DNA from: Nocardia amamiensis NBRC 102102
GTDB taxonomy: Bacteria > Actinomycetota > Actinomycetes > Mycobacteriales > Mycobacteriaceae
Reading direction: 5' to 3'
NCBI RefSeq assembly: GCF_001612745.1
Contig: NZ_BDBA01000032.1
Coordinates: forward strand, 19,601-83,600
Length of the DNA: 64,000 bases
Shown one piece after another: positions 1 through 15,000 of the stretch. Under the pieces are notes generated by a model that ran no database searches, was not told the origin of the DNA, and was given only the letters and a program-made list of their open reading frames with translations. The stretch's first letter is position 1. Each line of letters opens with the position of its first letter. Both the position numbers and the translations under genes were made by a program.

Positions 1-3000
1 CCTCCGAGCAGCTCACGCCCTCCGTATACCCAACTGAACCGCCAGTTACACCTACTGCCTCCAACGTGTCCCGGCTCACAACTCCTGAATCCGATGCCGC
101 CGCCGACGCTTACGCCGACGCGATCGCGATCATCGGCATGGGCTGCCGTTATCCCGGTGGCGTTCGCGGACCGGCGGACCTGTGGCATCTGCTCACGACC
201 GAGACCGACGCGGTGACGGAAGTGCCCGCACACCGCTGGGACGTGGACGCCTATTTCGATCCCGACCCGGACGCCGAAGGCAAGACATACACGCGCTGGG
301 GCGGTTTCGTCGATGGTGTCGAGGAGTTCGACGCCGGATTCTTCGACATCTCCGTCGGCGAGGCGCGCATGCTGGATCCGCAGCAGCGGTTGCTGCTGGA
401 AACGTCCTGGGAAGCGTTGGAACACGCCGGATATCCGGCGAGCCGGTTGGAGGGCAGCCGGACGGGTGTCTTCGTCGGCTTGATGTCCAACGATTACGCC
501 GAGCGGATGGCGCGGGCGGATTTGGCGCCCAATGCCTGGTTCGGCACGGGCAATCTGTCCAGTGTCGCCTCTGGGCGGCTCTCGTATTTCTTCGGTGCCA
601 ACGGACCGAGTCTGACGGTCGATACGGCGTGCTCGTCGTCGCTGGTGACGGTGCATACGGCGGTGCGGAGCTTGCGCAGCGGCGAGTGCGACCTCGCGCT
701 GGCCGGTGGCGCCACCGTTGTGCTCACTCCGTCGCTCGACATCTACTTCGCCCGGGCGCGCGGCCTGGCCGCCGACGGGCGATGCAAGAGCTTCGACGCG
801 CGTGCCGATGGTGTGGTCTGGAGCGACGGCGCGGGAGTGCTGGTGCTCAAACGGCTGGCGGATGCGCGGCGGGACGGCGATCGGGTGCTCGGGCTGGTGC
901 GCGGGTCGGCGGTCAACTCCGACGGTCGCAGCCAGGGGCTCAGTGCGCCGAATGGTCCGGCGCAGGAGCGGGTCATCCGAGCGGCGCTCGCGGACGCCGC
1001 GGTCGAGGCCGCCGAGATCGACTACGTCGAGACCCACGGCACCGGAACCGCTCTCGGCGACCCGATCGAGGTGAACGCGCTCGCCTCCGTGCTGGCCGAC
1101 GACCGCACCGAGGCCGCACCGCTGTGGATCGGTTCGGTCAAGTCGAATCTCGGGCACACCCAGGCAGCGGCGGGTATCGCCAACATCATCAAGGTGATCG
1201 AGTCGATGCGGCACGAACGCATCCCCGCCTCGCTGCACTTCCGATCGGGTAATCCGCATATCGATTGGGATTCCGTCGCCGTCCGCGTGGTCGCCGAGGA
1301 TCGGCCGTGGCGGCGTTCGCGGCGACCGCGCCGGGCGGGTGTGAGCGCCTTCGGAATCAGCGGAACCAACGCGCACGTGGTGATCGAGGAGGCGCCGCCG
1401 GCGCCGGAAACGGGTCCGGTCGACGATTCTGGGCCTCACCTGCTGGTCCTGTCCGCCAAGAGCACCGACGCGTTGCGCGAACTGGCCGGCAGGTACCGGG
1501 ACGTCCTCGCTACGCATCCCGAGACGGAGCTGGTGGATACGTGCGCCGCGGCCGCGTTGGGCCGGACGCATTTCGGCGAGCGGGCGGCGATCACGTTCGA
1601 TACGGCGGCACAGCTGCGCGCGGCACTCGACAATGTCGCCTCGGGGATCGCCGCGAGTGGATCGGTCGCTGATCTGGCTGTGTCGAGCGAGGCGGGCGAC
1701 CTAGCGCGCCGGTATGTGAGTGGCGACGAGATCGACTGGGCAACGGTGTATTCCGATCGCCCTCGGCGCCATGTGGACTTGCCGACCTACCCGTTCCAGC
1801 GCAAGAGGCACTGGCTCGAACTCGCGTCACGGCCGGATGCCACGCCGTCGTCGCACGTCCTTCCGGTCACGCCGGAGATGTTCGCGGGTCACCGGCTGCG
1901 CGGCGTGCCGACCGTGCCCGCGGCATGGCTGTGCACCCAGTTGAGCGGCATTGCCGCCCAGCTGCCCGGCACATGGGTGGTCACGGGGCTGCGGCTGGTG
2001 ACGCCGCTGGAGGTCACCGTCGAAACGACGGTTCGAGTGACGCTCGATCCCGGCCCGGACGGATACGGCGTGCGCATCGTCGGCGCCGACGGAACTTCGA
2101 TCGCAGATGCGAGACTCGCCGTTGCCGAGCCCGATTCGTTCGATGAAGCAGCTGAAGACGCCACGCCGGCCGATGCGCGGGTATGGCCTGCCTATTACGA
2201 GAAGCTGGCGCTTCTGGGGCTGGATTTGGGCGCGGACTACCGCTGCGCGACCGAGTTCCGGCGGATCAGCGACACCGAAGCCGAGGCTGTATTCCGATTG
2301 CCCGAGCACGACGCGGAGACGCTCGATCCGATCCTGCTCGACGCCTGCTTGCACACCGTCGTGCTGACCGGCGCGTCGGCGGATGCGCTGTTCTTACCAT
2401 CCGCTATAAATCGTGCTCAATTGTTCGGCAGGCCGACTGTCGGGGATACGACCGTCAGGTGCCGAGTGCGGGTAACCGAGCGGGGCGGGCGGGTCGTCGT
2501 CGGTGACGCCACACTGCGGAGTGCGTCCGGGCGACTGCTCGCACGCCTGACGGGAGTCTGCCTGCTCGCCGCGAAGACAACTGTGGCGGCCCCGAAAGCC
2601 GCTGCCGCCGAAGGGGAGTCGTCCAGGACCGCGCGGCTGCTGCATCACGTCGACTGGGTGCCCGCGCAGAACGCACCGGTTCGGGGCGAGAGCGCGGGTC
2701 GCTGGTTGATCTTCAGTGACGGAGCGGTCGGCGACGTCGTCGCTGCCGGACTGGCTGCGCGCGCCGCCCAGACCGTGGTCGTCCGCCCCGAGGACATCGG
2801 CGACCCGGCAACTCCCATCGACCTGGTCGACACCAGTGCTGCGCACGGCATCGTCTTCGCCTGGACCGCAACCACGTCGCAGACGCGCATCGACGCTGCC
2901 CTGCGGCTGGCCCGCGCGCTGGACGCGTCGGGGCGTCCGCCCGCGGCACTGTGGTTGCTCACCGTGAACGCCCAGCGCGTCGTCGCCTCTGACCGGCCTG

Positions 3001-6000
3001 ATCCCGATCAGGCTCTGCTGTGGGGGCTCGGGCGCACGCTGGCGACCGAACACCCGGAGTTCGGATGCCGGTTGCTCGACGTGCCGGAGGAATCCGCGGA
3101 CGGCCCGCTGATCGCCGAGGGGATGCTCGGCGGACGGGAGGCTGGCGAGTTCGCGATCCGCGACGGCCGTTGGCTCGTCGCGCGCCTGGAGGCAGGCGCC
3201 GCGCCCGCCGAGGACTACCGTTTGGTCGCACACCGTTCCGGCGAGTTCGACAAGCTGCGACTGGAATCCGGCACTCGGCGGGCACCCGGAACCGGCGAGG
3301 TCGAAATCGCCGTCGCCGCTACCGGTATCAACGCGCACGACATCTGGGTTGCCTCCGGCTTACACCCGGATGCAGCTGCGGCGCTGGGTCTGGAATGCGC
3401 GGGACGTGTCGTGGCCGTCGGTGCGGGAGTCGCTGATTTCGCGGTCGGCGACCGAGTTGTCGCGCTGGCAGGCGGGAGTTTTGCCAGCTACGTGACAGTC
3501 GATCATCGTCTGGTCGCTGCGTTGCCCGATCGGCTGTCCTTCGCCGAAGGCGCGACGGTCCCGTTCTCTTTCACCGCTGCCTGGCACGCGCTGTTCGACG
3601 TCGGTGCGCTGCGGGCCGGTGACCGGGTTCTCGTGCATGCGCCCGCCGACGGGATCGGTATGGCCGCGGTCCAGCTGGCCGCGCATGCGGGCGCACAGGT
3701 GTTCACGACGGCGGCGCTGCGGCGCTGGGCCGACAGCGCGGGTCTGCCGGTCGCCCAGATCGATGCGTGGCGCAGCCATGAGTTGGCCGAACTCGTCCGG
3801 GGGGCTACCGCAGGTCGGGGCCTGGATGTCGTCGTGCATGCTCTCGCCGGGGACCTCGCCGCGCGTGGTGCCGAAATCCTCTGTCCGGGTGGGCGATTTG
3901 TGGAGGTCATCGATCCGGTACAGACCCGAGTAAGCGGACGTCACGATATCGATCACCGCGAATTCGATCCGGCCACCGTCGACCCGCAGCGCCTCGGCGT
4001 CCTCCTGCGGGCCGTGATGGCGCTGTTCGAGCAGGGCGCGTTGCATGCGCTGCCGCATGCGGTGCACGGCATCCACAACGCCGCCAAGGCATTTCGCGCC
4101 ATGTCGCAGCGCGAACACCCCGGTCGCGCCGTGCTGCTCGGCCGGGATGCCATACCGGTGTCTACTGGGCGCGGCGACCGGCTCACCGACGGCACCTACC
4201 TGGTCACGGGCGGATTCGGTGGTCTCGGCGCGGCGGCCGCGCGCTGGCTGGCGGCCCGTGGGGCTGGGCATCTGGTGCTGGTCGGCAGACGAGCGCCGGA
4301 CGCGGCAGGTTCGCAACTGCTGGAGTCGTTGCGCACGAGCGGTGTTCGCGTGGCGGCGCGCCAGGTGGATGTGAGCGACCGCGCGGGCGTCGCCGCGCTG
4401 CTGCGGAGCATCGCGGAGGCCGGGTTCCCGCCGCTGCGCGGCGTGGTCCACTGCGCGGGCGTGCTCGACGACGGCGTGGTGACCGAACAGTCGTGGTCGA
4501 GATTCGAGACCGTGCTCGGGCCCAAATACTATGCGGCGCGGCACTTCGACGAGCTCACTCGCGACCAGCCGATCGACCTGTTCATCACGTATTCGTCCGT
4601 GGCGGGCGTGCTCGGCACGGCCGGTCAGGCGAACTACGCGGCCGCCAACGCGGCGTTGGATGCGTTGGCTTGGCGGCGACGGGCCGAGGGACTGCCCGCA
4701 TTGAGCATCGCGTGGGGGCCGTTCGCCGACGTGGGAATGGCCGCCGACCGGGCGGATATCACGGCCCGGCTCACCCGGCGCGGGCTACCGCCGCTCTTTG
4801 TGGCCGACGCGGACGTGGCGCTGGATCACCTCCTTCAGCTTGATAGCGCCACACCCGGCGTCTTCGATTTCGTGCCGCAGCGGTGGTACGGGAGCGGGAC
4901 GTCCACGACGGCAGCCCCGGCGACAGCCATTGCCCGAGAGGTTTCAACGACGCCGACGACAGTGCCGCAACCAAAAGCGCCGAACGATTCCGCCCTCTGG
5001 GAGAAGATCGTGCAGCGCGTGGCAATGCGAGTCCTCGATCGCGCGAGTGAGCTCGATCCCGATCTGCCGCTGCATGACACGGGCGTCGACTCGCTCACCG
5101 GGATGGAGCTACGTGCCGCGCTGGCCGCCGAAATCGGGATGCCGCTGCCGGCCGGGCTCGTTTTCGACTATCCGACCGTGCGCGATATCGCTCGGTTCTT
5201 GCAGCGCAAGGGTGCACCGGCGCCGACACGGGGCGATTCGACTGGACCGGGTGACGTTCGCGGGATCGAGTCGCCCGCATTGGAACCGTCGGCGTCCGCT
5301 CCGATAGAACGCCCGGTGTCAGCCACGCTGGAACACGGCCTGTCGGCCACGCTGGAACACCGGCTGTCGGCCACGCCGGAGCCACCGGTGCTGGCCAAGC
5401 CGGAATCACCGGTGCTGGCCACGCCGGAATTGCTGACCTCGGCCGCGCGGGAACGACAGGTGTCCGCCGCAGCGGAAGCGCCGAGCTCAGCTACGGCACC
5501 GCCAATGTCAACTGGCGCGCAACCCCCACTGTCGGCCACCACGGAACCATCGATTTCCGCCGTTCTGGAAGGACGAGCGTCGGCCACCACCGAACGACCG
5601 GTGTCAGCCACCACGGAACGACCGATGTCGGCCACGGCTGAACGATCCGCCTCTACCACGGCGACGCCGTCAGCGTGGTACGGAGCGGAAACCTCCGCAC
5701 CACAGAGCGCTTCCATATCGGAAGGGAGCGGCCGCGCGGTCCGCTCCGATGTCGGCTACGACGATGGGGACCAGCTCGAGAACGACCATGACCCGATCGT
5801 GATCGTCGGCATGAGCTGCCGGTTCCCCGGGGGCGTCCGCACTCCGGAGGAATTCTGGGATCTGCTGTGGCACGGCCGCGACGCGATCACCGAAGTGCCA
5901 CCGCAGCGCTGGGACATCGACGCCTATTACGATCCAGACCCTGCTGCGCTCGGCACGATGTACACCCGCTGGGGTGGGTTCATCGACGGCGCCGACGAGT

Positions 6001-9000
6001 TCGACCCGGCGTTCTTCGGTATCGGCGCCGCTGAGGCGCGGGCAATGGATCCGCAGCAACGCCTGCTGCTGGAGACCAGCTGGGAGGCGCTGGAGCGTTC
6101 CGGCCGCGCACCGGGCGGTCTTGCGGGCAGCCGCACCGGCGTGTTCGTCGGCCTGTGCTTCAGCGAGTACCCGGGAACACCCACCCAGGCCGCCAACCCG
6201 ACCGCGATCGGCGCGTACTCGGTGATCGGTTCGGCGCCGAGCGTCGCCGCCGGGCGGCTGGCCTACGCGCTCGGGCTGCAGGGTCCGGCGGTAACGCTGG
6301 ACACCGCGTGCTCCTCGTCGCTGGTTGCGCTGCAGTCGGCGTGGGACGGATTGCGTGCGGGCCGTTGCGATCTGGCGCTGGTGGGCGGCGTCAATCTGCA
6401 ATTGGCGCCGGAGACCACCATCGGTTTCTGCCGCCTCGCGTCGCTGTCGCCCGATGGCCGGTCACGGGCGTTCGACGCCGACGCCAACGGGTACGTGCGT
6501 GCCGACGGTTGTGGCGTGCTGGTGCTGACCCGGCTGTCGGAGGCCCGCCGCACCGGTGACCGGGTGCTCGCGGTGGTCCGCGGGGTCGCGGTGAATCACG
6601 ACGGGCGATCCAATGGTCTCACCGCGCCCAACGGTCCAGCACAGCAACGCGTCATCACCGATGCGCTGGCCCGGGCGGGCGTTCAGCCGGACGCAGTGGA
6701 CTATGTCGAGACGCATGGCACCGGCACGCCGCTCGGCGACCCGATCGAGGCGACCGCGTTGGCCGAGGTGTACGGCACGGGCCGCACCCAGCCGCTGCTG
6801 ATCGGGTCGGTCAAGACCAATATCGGACACACCGAAGGGGCCGCGGGTGTCGCGGGTGTCATCAAGGCCGTCCTCATGTTGCAGCACGGCCAGATTCCGC
6901 CGAGCCTGCACTTCCATACGCCGAACCCGCTGATCGACTGGGCGGACGTGCCGCTCGAGGTGGTGCGCGAGGCCCGGGAGTGGCCGCGAAGCGGAAACGA
7001 GCCGACGATAGGTGTCAGCTCGTTCGGCATGAGCGGCACGAACGCGCACGTCATCCTGGGGCAGGGCGATCCAGCGCCGCCGCGGCAACCGGGTATGCCG
7101 AATGCGCAGGTGCTCGTGCTCTCGGCCCGCAACGAAGCCGCGCTGACCGCTGCGGCGCGCCAGTGGGCAGACGAAACACTCTTGGCGCAAGCCGCTTTCG
7201 GCGATCTCGCCTACACCGCCGCCACCGCACGCACGCATTTCGAAGAGCGGCTGGCGGTGGTCGCCGGCACAGGTGCGGACGCGGCGCAGAGTCTGCGGGA
7301 CGGAAAGGCGATCCGCGGGCGGGTGGAGCGGGCCGCGACCGTGAAGGTGGCGTTGCTGTTCACCGGGCAGGGGGCGCAGTACCCGGGCATGGCGCGGGAG
7401 TTGTTCGATTCCGAACCGGTCTTCCGTGACGCGCTGCGGCAGTGCGACGCGGTGCTGGGACCGATCGAGGACGGCATCGGCCTCTTGGACGCCTTGTACG
7501 GCGAGCACGATGCGGGCCTGTTGCGGCGCACGGTGTTCACCCAGCCCGCACTGTTCGCCGTCGAGTGGGCGCTGTGGGAGTTGTGGCGAGCGTGGGGCAT
7601 CGCCCCTGCCGCAGTCCTCGGGCACAGTGTCGGCGAGTACGTCGCGGCGTGCGCGGCGGGCGCCATGACGATGGAGGACGCGCTGCGGCTGATCGCCGTG
7701 CGCGGCAGGCTGATGCAACGCCTTCCGGACGGTGGCGGGATGCTGGCCGTCGACGCCTCCGCCGACCAGATCGCGTCGCTGGTGGCGCGGTATGCGCCCG
7801 CGGTATCGGTCGCCGGATACAACGGACCGGCTCAGGTGGTCGTCGCTGGACCGCGTTCCGCGCTCGATCTGCTCCGGGATGATCTGTCGACCAATGGGAT
7901 TCACGCGACACCCCTCTCGGTCTCGCATGCGTTCCACTCCCCGGCGATGGACCCGATCCTGGATGATCTCGCCGCCGCGGCGGCGCGCGCGGCCTTCACC
8001 GATCCGGCGATTCCGCTGATCTCGAACCTCACCGGTGCGCCGCTACAGGCGGGCGAGTTGACCCCGGACTACTGGGCTCGCCACGCACGTCAGCCGGTGC
8101 GGTTCGCCCAGGGTATGCAAGCCATTGCTGGACTCGGGATCGGCACGTTCCTCGAGATCGGTCCGCAGCCGACCTTGTCCACGCTCGGTGGTCGTGTGCT
8201 GGGCGACTCGGCGCGGTTCGTCGCGTCGCTGCGCCGCGGCCGCGGTGACCGCGAGACGATGATGACGGCGCTCGCACACCTGTATGTCGGTGGCGTGCCG
8301 GTGAACTGGGAGCAGGTACACCGGTCGCACAGCCGCCGCAGGGTCCTGGCGCCGACGTATCCCTTCCAGCGGCAGCGGTATTGGGTCGAGTCTCGGACCG
8401 GCGCCGCGCCGCGTCCGGCGGCGCGGATTCCCGCACGCCCGGGCGTTGCCGTCCGGACCGACCTACCCGGCGCGGCTGTCGATTTCGACCTGACGCTGCG
8501 ACCGGATGCCCCGCGCTACCTGGCCGATCATGTCGTCGATCGGAATGTCGTCGTGCCGGGCGCCTGGTTCGTCTCGACCATCGCCGCCACCGCGCGCGAG
8601 GTGGGCGCCGGTGAGGTGGTCGCGATCGATGACCTCGTGATCACCAGCGGCCTCACCCTGACCGGACCCCAACCGGTGCGGGTGCGGTTCGAACCGAGCA
8701 CCGACGGTTTTGCCGTGCTGGTGACGGCCGAGACCGCTGAGGGACCGCGCATCCACGCACGCGCCCGTGTACTCGCCGGCAGGCACCGGCTACCGGCCGG
8801 TGCGAGCCGGGCGGACATTCTGCGACGCTGTCCGGAACATCTTGCCGGAGCGGACTTCTACGCACTGCTGGCGACCGCAGGCCTGCCCTACGGCCCGGCG
8901 TTCCGCCGCGTCGTGGATGTTCACGTGGGTGAGCGGGAAGCGCTGGTGACGCTCTCGGGTCCCGACACCGACGCCGGTCCCGGCATGGTGCACCCCGTCC

Positions 9001-12000
9001 TGCTGGACGCGGCGTTCCAAGCCACATACGCCGCGATGTCGCCGCGGGCCGGGGACCACACCTGGGTGCCGTTCGCCGTGGACCGGGTGCTGGTCCCGGC
9101 CGGTGCGGGCACCGTTCGATTCGGCCATGTGCGCGTCGTCGAGCAGACGCCACAGCTGTGTGTCGCCGATGTTCGACTGCTCGATGAGGAGGGTTGTCCG
9201 GTGCTGGTCGCGGAGGGATTGCGAGTGATGCGGACACCCACGCCGGACCCGGCCCGGCGGCCGTCCGGTCATGCCGCGGCTGATCGGTCCGCCGCGGATA
9301 CCTATCGAATCGACTGGCGGGAAGCCGAATCGGCGCTGCCCGGCGCGGCGACCGGGCGCTGGTTGGTCGTCGGGGCGGGTGGCTTTGCCGACGCGCTCGC
9401 CGAGGTGCTGCGGGTGCGCGGCGCGGAGTGCGTGTTGGCCCGGCCCGGGCGCGGTTTCGCGTTTCGCGCCGAGGACGAGTTCGAGGTCGATCTCGGTGTG
9501 CCCGCGGCGGTGCGTGCGCTGCTCGGTGCCGTGAGCGACGGCCGCACACCGTTGCGTGGGATCGTCTCCGCGGTCGCGTTGCCGACTTCGGACGCACCCG
9601 CGCCTGCGCATGCGGAAAGTCTGGTGGTGGGCGCACTGCATCTCGTGCAGGCCGCCGCGCTGGCGGGGGAGCCCGCAGTGTGGCTGCTCACCCGTGACGG
9701 TCAGCGGGTCGATCCGTCCGATCGGGTCGCGCCGGAGCAGTCCGCGCTGTGGGGTTTCGCGCGCAGTGCGCAGCTCGAGCAACGCGAAATGGGCTGTCGC
9801 GTCATTGATCTGGATCAGCACACCGCCGCGGAAAAGGTGGTCGACGTCCTCGTCGCACCCTCGGGGCCAAGGCAGCTGGCGCTGCGCGGGAGAAGCCGGC
9901 GTGTGCCGCGGCTCGTTCCGCTGGAAGCACTACCCGACGTCACGACGATGCCGGACACCGGTGGGACGGTGCTGATCACCGGCGGTCTGGGCGGCGTGGG
10001 GCTCCTGGTGGCCCGCTGGTTGGTCGACCGAGGGTGGCGGGAGCTGGTGCTCGCGGGACGTTCGGCGCCCGGCGCGCAGGCGGAGGCGATGATCGCCGAA
10101 CTGCGCGGACGAGGAGCTCGGATCAGCGTGCGGTCGCTCGACGTCGCTGATCGTGACGCCGTGGCCGCCACACTGGATTGGATCGACCGCGAACTGCCGC
10201 CGCTGGCCGGGGTGGCGCATCTGGCCGGTGTGCTCGATGACGGAGTGATCGCCGAGCAGACGGCGGCGCGCGTCGGGCGGGTACTCGCGCCGAAGACGTT
10301 CGGCGCTTGGCACCTGCACGAGCTGACCGCGTCCCAGTCGTTGCGGTTCTTCCTGCTGTTCTCCTCGGCCGCGGGCGTGGTCGGCTTGCCCGGTCAATCC
10401 AGCTATGGCGCCGCCAATGCCTTCCTCGATGGTCTGGCTGAGCTGCGGCGCGCGGTGGGAGTGCCCGCACTGTCGATTGCGTGGGGTCCGTGGGCGGACA
10501 CCGGGATGATGGAACGGTTGACCGGCGGCGCGATGGAGCGTCTGGCCCGGCGCGGCTACGGCCTGTTGGGCACCGAGCAAGCTCTCGAAACGCTGTCTCG
10601 CGTCTTCGATTCCGCGACGACGGGCGCAATTACCACGCTCCCGCTCTTGCCGCCCGCAGCTGGTGCCGACGTGCCGGACGTGCTGTCGGACGCGGTCGCG
10701 CCCGTTCAGACTGGTGAAAACCATTCGGCCACAACGGATGTCAGCGGACTCGCCGTCGAGATGGAGGCGCTGGTGCGGCGCTGCCTCGGGCTCGGTCCTG
10801 ACGCCGATCTCGATCGCCCGCTGCACGAACTCGGTTTGGACTCGGTCGCGGCCCTAGAGATCCGCGACGAACTGTCGCGCTCGAGCGGGCATCGGCTGCC
10901 CGCGACGCTCGCCTTCGAGTACCCGACGCCGCGGGCGGTCCTCGATCTGCTGGTGCAGTTGGGGACGACACGGACGTCCGCTCCGTCGTCGACCGAGGTG
11001 CATGGCGATTCGCCTCTGCGCACGGCGGCGCGGACGTCCGCTCCCGCGGTGCACGGCGCCGCAACTTCGGCGAACGGCGCCGACCACGCACTCCGCAATG
11101 GGACGAGCGCGACATCCAACTGGTCGATGACACCGGTGCACCAGGCCGCGACGAACGGCGGGCTGAACCCGCACGCGGACGAGCCCAGGACAAACGGCGG
11201 GCTGATCCATCGTGGGAGCGAGGCCACGACGAACGGCGGGCTGAACTCTCACGGGAACGAGCCCACCAACGGGCTGCAGCATCGCGCGGACGAGCCCAGG
11301 ACAACTGGCAGACTCGATCATCGCGGGGAGGAGCTCGCCACGAACGTCAACCGCGGGAACGAGCCCGCGACGAACGGTGCGGCTGATCACCGCGGAGTCG
11401 TGAACGACGGAAGCGAACAGCGAACGCCAGAGCCGCCGAACCAGCAGCGCCCTGTGGTCACCGAACGCGCATCGGCCGACTCATCGATGATGGCGCCGAA
11501 TGCGATGGCCGGTTCGAGCTCCGGTTACCGCGCCGATGCGGTGGGGGATATCGCGATCGTGGGTGTGAGCGGCCGATACCCGGGTGCGGACGGACTCGAC
11601 GAGTACTGGCGGGTGCTGGTCGAAGGGCGCGACTGCATCACCGAGATCCCCTTGGAACGCTGGGATCATTCCCGGTACTTCGTCCCCGATCGGCACAACC
11701 CGTTCACCTCCTACACCAAGTGGGGCGGGTTCCTCGACGACGTCGACTGTTTCGATCCGCAGTTCTTCGCCATCTCACCGCGCGAGGCCGAAGTGCTGGA
11801 CCCGCAGGAACGACTGTTCCTGCAAACCGCGTGGGCGGCACTGGAAGACGCCGGGCACACCCGCGCCGATCTGGCCCGCGGCGGTCTGCGACCCGAGGAA
11901 GCCGGCGTGTTCGTCGGCGTCATGTGGGGCACCTATCAGATGTTCGGCGCCGAGGAGTCCCGCCTCGGGCGCGGCACGCTGCCCGGGTCGACGTTCTGGA

Positions 12001-15000
12001 GCATCCCGAACCGGGTGTCGCACGCGCTCGATTTCCAGGGGCCGAGCATCGCGGTGGACACGGCGTGCTCGTCCTCGCTCACCGCTTTGCATCTGGCCTG
12101 CCAGAGCTTGCGCACCGGCGAATGCCGCCTGGCCGTGGTCGGCGGGGTCAACCTGTCGCTGCACCCGTACAAGTTCGTCGCGCTGAGTCAGGGCCAGTTC
12201 GCCTCCACCGATGGCCGCTGCCGCTCCTTCGGCGCGGGCGGGGACGGTTACGTGGCCGGTGAGGGTGTGGGGGCGATGGTGCTACGGCCACTGGCGGACG
12301 CCGAAGCCGATGGCGACACCATCTACGGCGTCATCAAGGGCACCGCGGTGAACCACGGCGGCCGGGTCAATGGGTTCACGGTGCCGAACCCGGCCGTGCA
12401 GGCGGCGGTGATCCGCTCCGCGCTGCGCGTCGGCGGCGTCGACCCGGCTTCGGTGTCCTACATCGAGGCGCACGGCACCGGAACGGCTTTGGGTGATCCC
12501 ATCGAAATCGCGGGCCTTGCCAAGGTTTTCGGTGCCGCCGGGGTGGCCGAGCTGCCGATCGGATCGGTGAAGTCCAATGTCGGCCATCTCGAGGCGGCGG
12601 CCGGTGTCGCGGCGTTGACCAAGGTGCTGTTGCAACTGCGCCATGAGACCATCGTGCCGTCGCTGCACGCCACGCCGCCGAATCCGAATATCGACTTCGC
12701 GGCCACACCGTTCCGGATCCCGACCGGCCCGCGGCCGTGGCCGTCGGGTGATCCGTCCCGGCCGCGGCGGGCGACGGTCAGCTCGTTCGGCGCGGGCGGC
12801 GCCAACGCCAACGTGGTGATCGAAGAGTACGTCGACCGGCGACCGGAGACCCGGTTCAGCGGCGGACAGGTGGTTCCGGTCTCGGCGCGCGACTCCGACC
12901 GGCTCGTGGATTACGTTGCCGCACTGGACCGTTTCCTCGCCGGACAGCAACCGAACCTCGCCGATCTGGCCTACACCATGCAGGTCGGCCGGCAGCCGGG
13001 CCGTGCTCGCGCCGCGTTCGTCGCCCGTGATATCGATCGGTTGCGCGCCGCCGTTCGCGCCTGGATCGATGACGCGCCGGGCGCGCGGGACTGCCGGGAC
13101 GCGGCCGAGGATTCGCGGATCGCGCGCTGGCTCGGCGGCGGCGACATCGACTGGGCCACCGTGCGCGATCCCGGGCCTCGCCGACGCATTCCCGCGCCGA
13201 CTTATCCGTTCGCCCGTGAGCGGTACTGGATTCCGGATGTCCCATCCACGCCGGAATCCACTCCCGTGCAGTTCACGCATGCCGCCACTACGCCAGTGCA
13301 GGAGCAGCCTGCGCAGTCCACACCGATGCACCGGTCTGCACCAGGGCAATTCACACCAGTGCGGTCCGCGTCAGCGCCCCAGACCACGGCGACACCAGAG
13401 CCCACGGCGACCGCGCAGTCCACTCCGGTGCAGCAGTCCACGCCCACGGCACAGCCTGCTGCCACAACGCAGTCCCCAGCAACGCAGCGGCCTGTGCCCG
13501 GCGCGAACCCCCGACCGGCGCGGCAGCTCGCTCGGACGGACCGGCGGCTACTGGTTCCGGTGTGGCGCGAACTCCCCCTTCCCGTCGGGGACCTGCGTTC
13601 TCGGCGCACCCTCGTCGTCTACGACGCGAGGACCCCGCACCCGCTGGTCGCGGCGCTGACGGCCGCGACCGGTGATCCGGGACGCCTGGTCCGGGTCCCG
13701 CAGGCGCCGGATGGGTTGGCCCGCGACGACTTCGACGCGGGCGCACGGCACGGCCGGGAGTTGATGGCACGCTATCCCGACACCGATTCCGTGATCGATC
13801 TATGCGACCTCGCCCCGGCACCGGGCGGCCGACCGACCGGCGACCTCGGGCGGATGGGCCTCTACCAGGGCACTATCGAGGCACGAACGGGCGCCCTCGC
13901 GCTGATCCATCTCACCGCCGGGCAGCCCGGCACCGACGGCCCGGAATCGGCGCCGCTGGGCGGCCTGGCCGCCGCGCTCGCCGAGGAGATCCGCGGTGTG
14001 CGGACACGCAGCGTACATCTCGTCGCCGAGCGCGACGCGGTGTGCGCGGACCCCGCCCGGTTGCTGGAGATACTCGGCGCGGAATGCACGGCCGATGACG
14101 GCGCACCGCGGGTGCGGTATCGCGGCCGTGCGCGTGAGGCCGTCGAATTCGCGGACGCGATCCCGCGCGACGGTCTCGCCGTCGACCCCGCGCGCACCTA
14201 TGTGGTGACCGGCGGCACCCGCGGTTTGGGTGCGGAGTTCGCGGCGGCGCTGGTCGAGCGCGGCGCGCGTCGCCTGGCCATCCTCGGCCGGGAACCGCTT
14301 CCGCCGGCGACGGAATGGGATCGGGTGGCCGGCGGGTCCGGGTCGGATGCGGACAAGGTGCGGCGGCTGATCGCCCTGCGTGATCGCGGTGCCGCGGTGC
14401 GAACCTACTTCGGCAGTCTCGCCGACGAGGCGTCCTTGACCGGATTCTTCGACCAGGTCCGGCGCGAGCTGGGTCCGATCGGCGGCGTGCTGCACTGCGC
14501 GGGAAGTGTGTCGCCCGAGAGTCCGGCGTTCGTACGGAAGACCGGCCCCGCCGTCGCGACGGTGCTCGCCCCCAAGCTGGCGGGCACTGCGGTTCTCGCG
14601 GACGTGCTCGCCGCCGACCGTCCGGATTTCTTCGTGTTGTTCTCGTCGGTGTCGGCGGTGCTGCCCGGTCTCGCGGTGGGCCTGTCGGACTACGCGATGG
14701 CGAACGCGCACCTGGATCGGTTCGCCGAGGCCCAGCACGCCGCGGGACGGACCTGGTTCCGGTCGATCAACTGGCCGTCGTTCCGCGACACCGGATTCGG
14801 TGAGGTGACCAGCGCGGCCTACCGAGCCACCGGCCTTCCAGCTCTGACCGCCGCGGAAGGATTCGACCTGCTCGACGCCGCGCTCGGGCTGCCGGAAGCT
14901 CCGGTGGTGCTGCCGTATCACGGTGCGGCGCTGCATCTTTCGACAAGGGCGAGCCAGTCGGCGGTAGCGGTCCGGCCGGCGTCGCCGACAGCGGCTGCCC

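Noticed and set aside
5318..5665. Short regular repeats as a CRISPR array
   Set aside because: Units are contiguous with no spacers, in frame, and inside the PKS gene.
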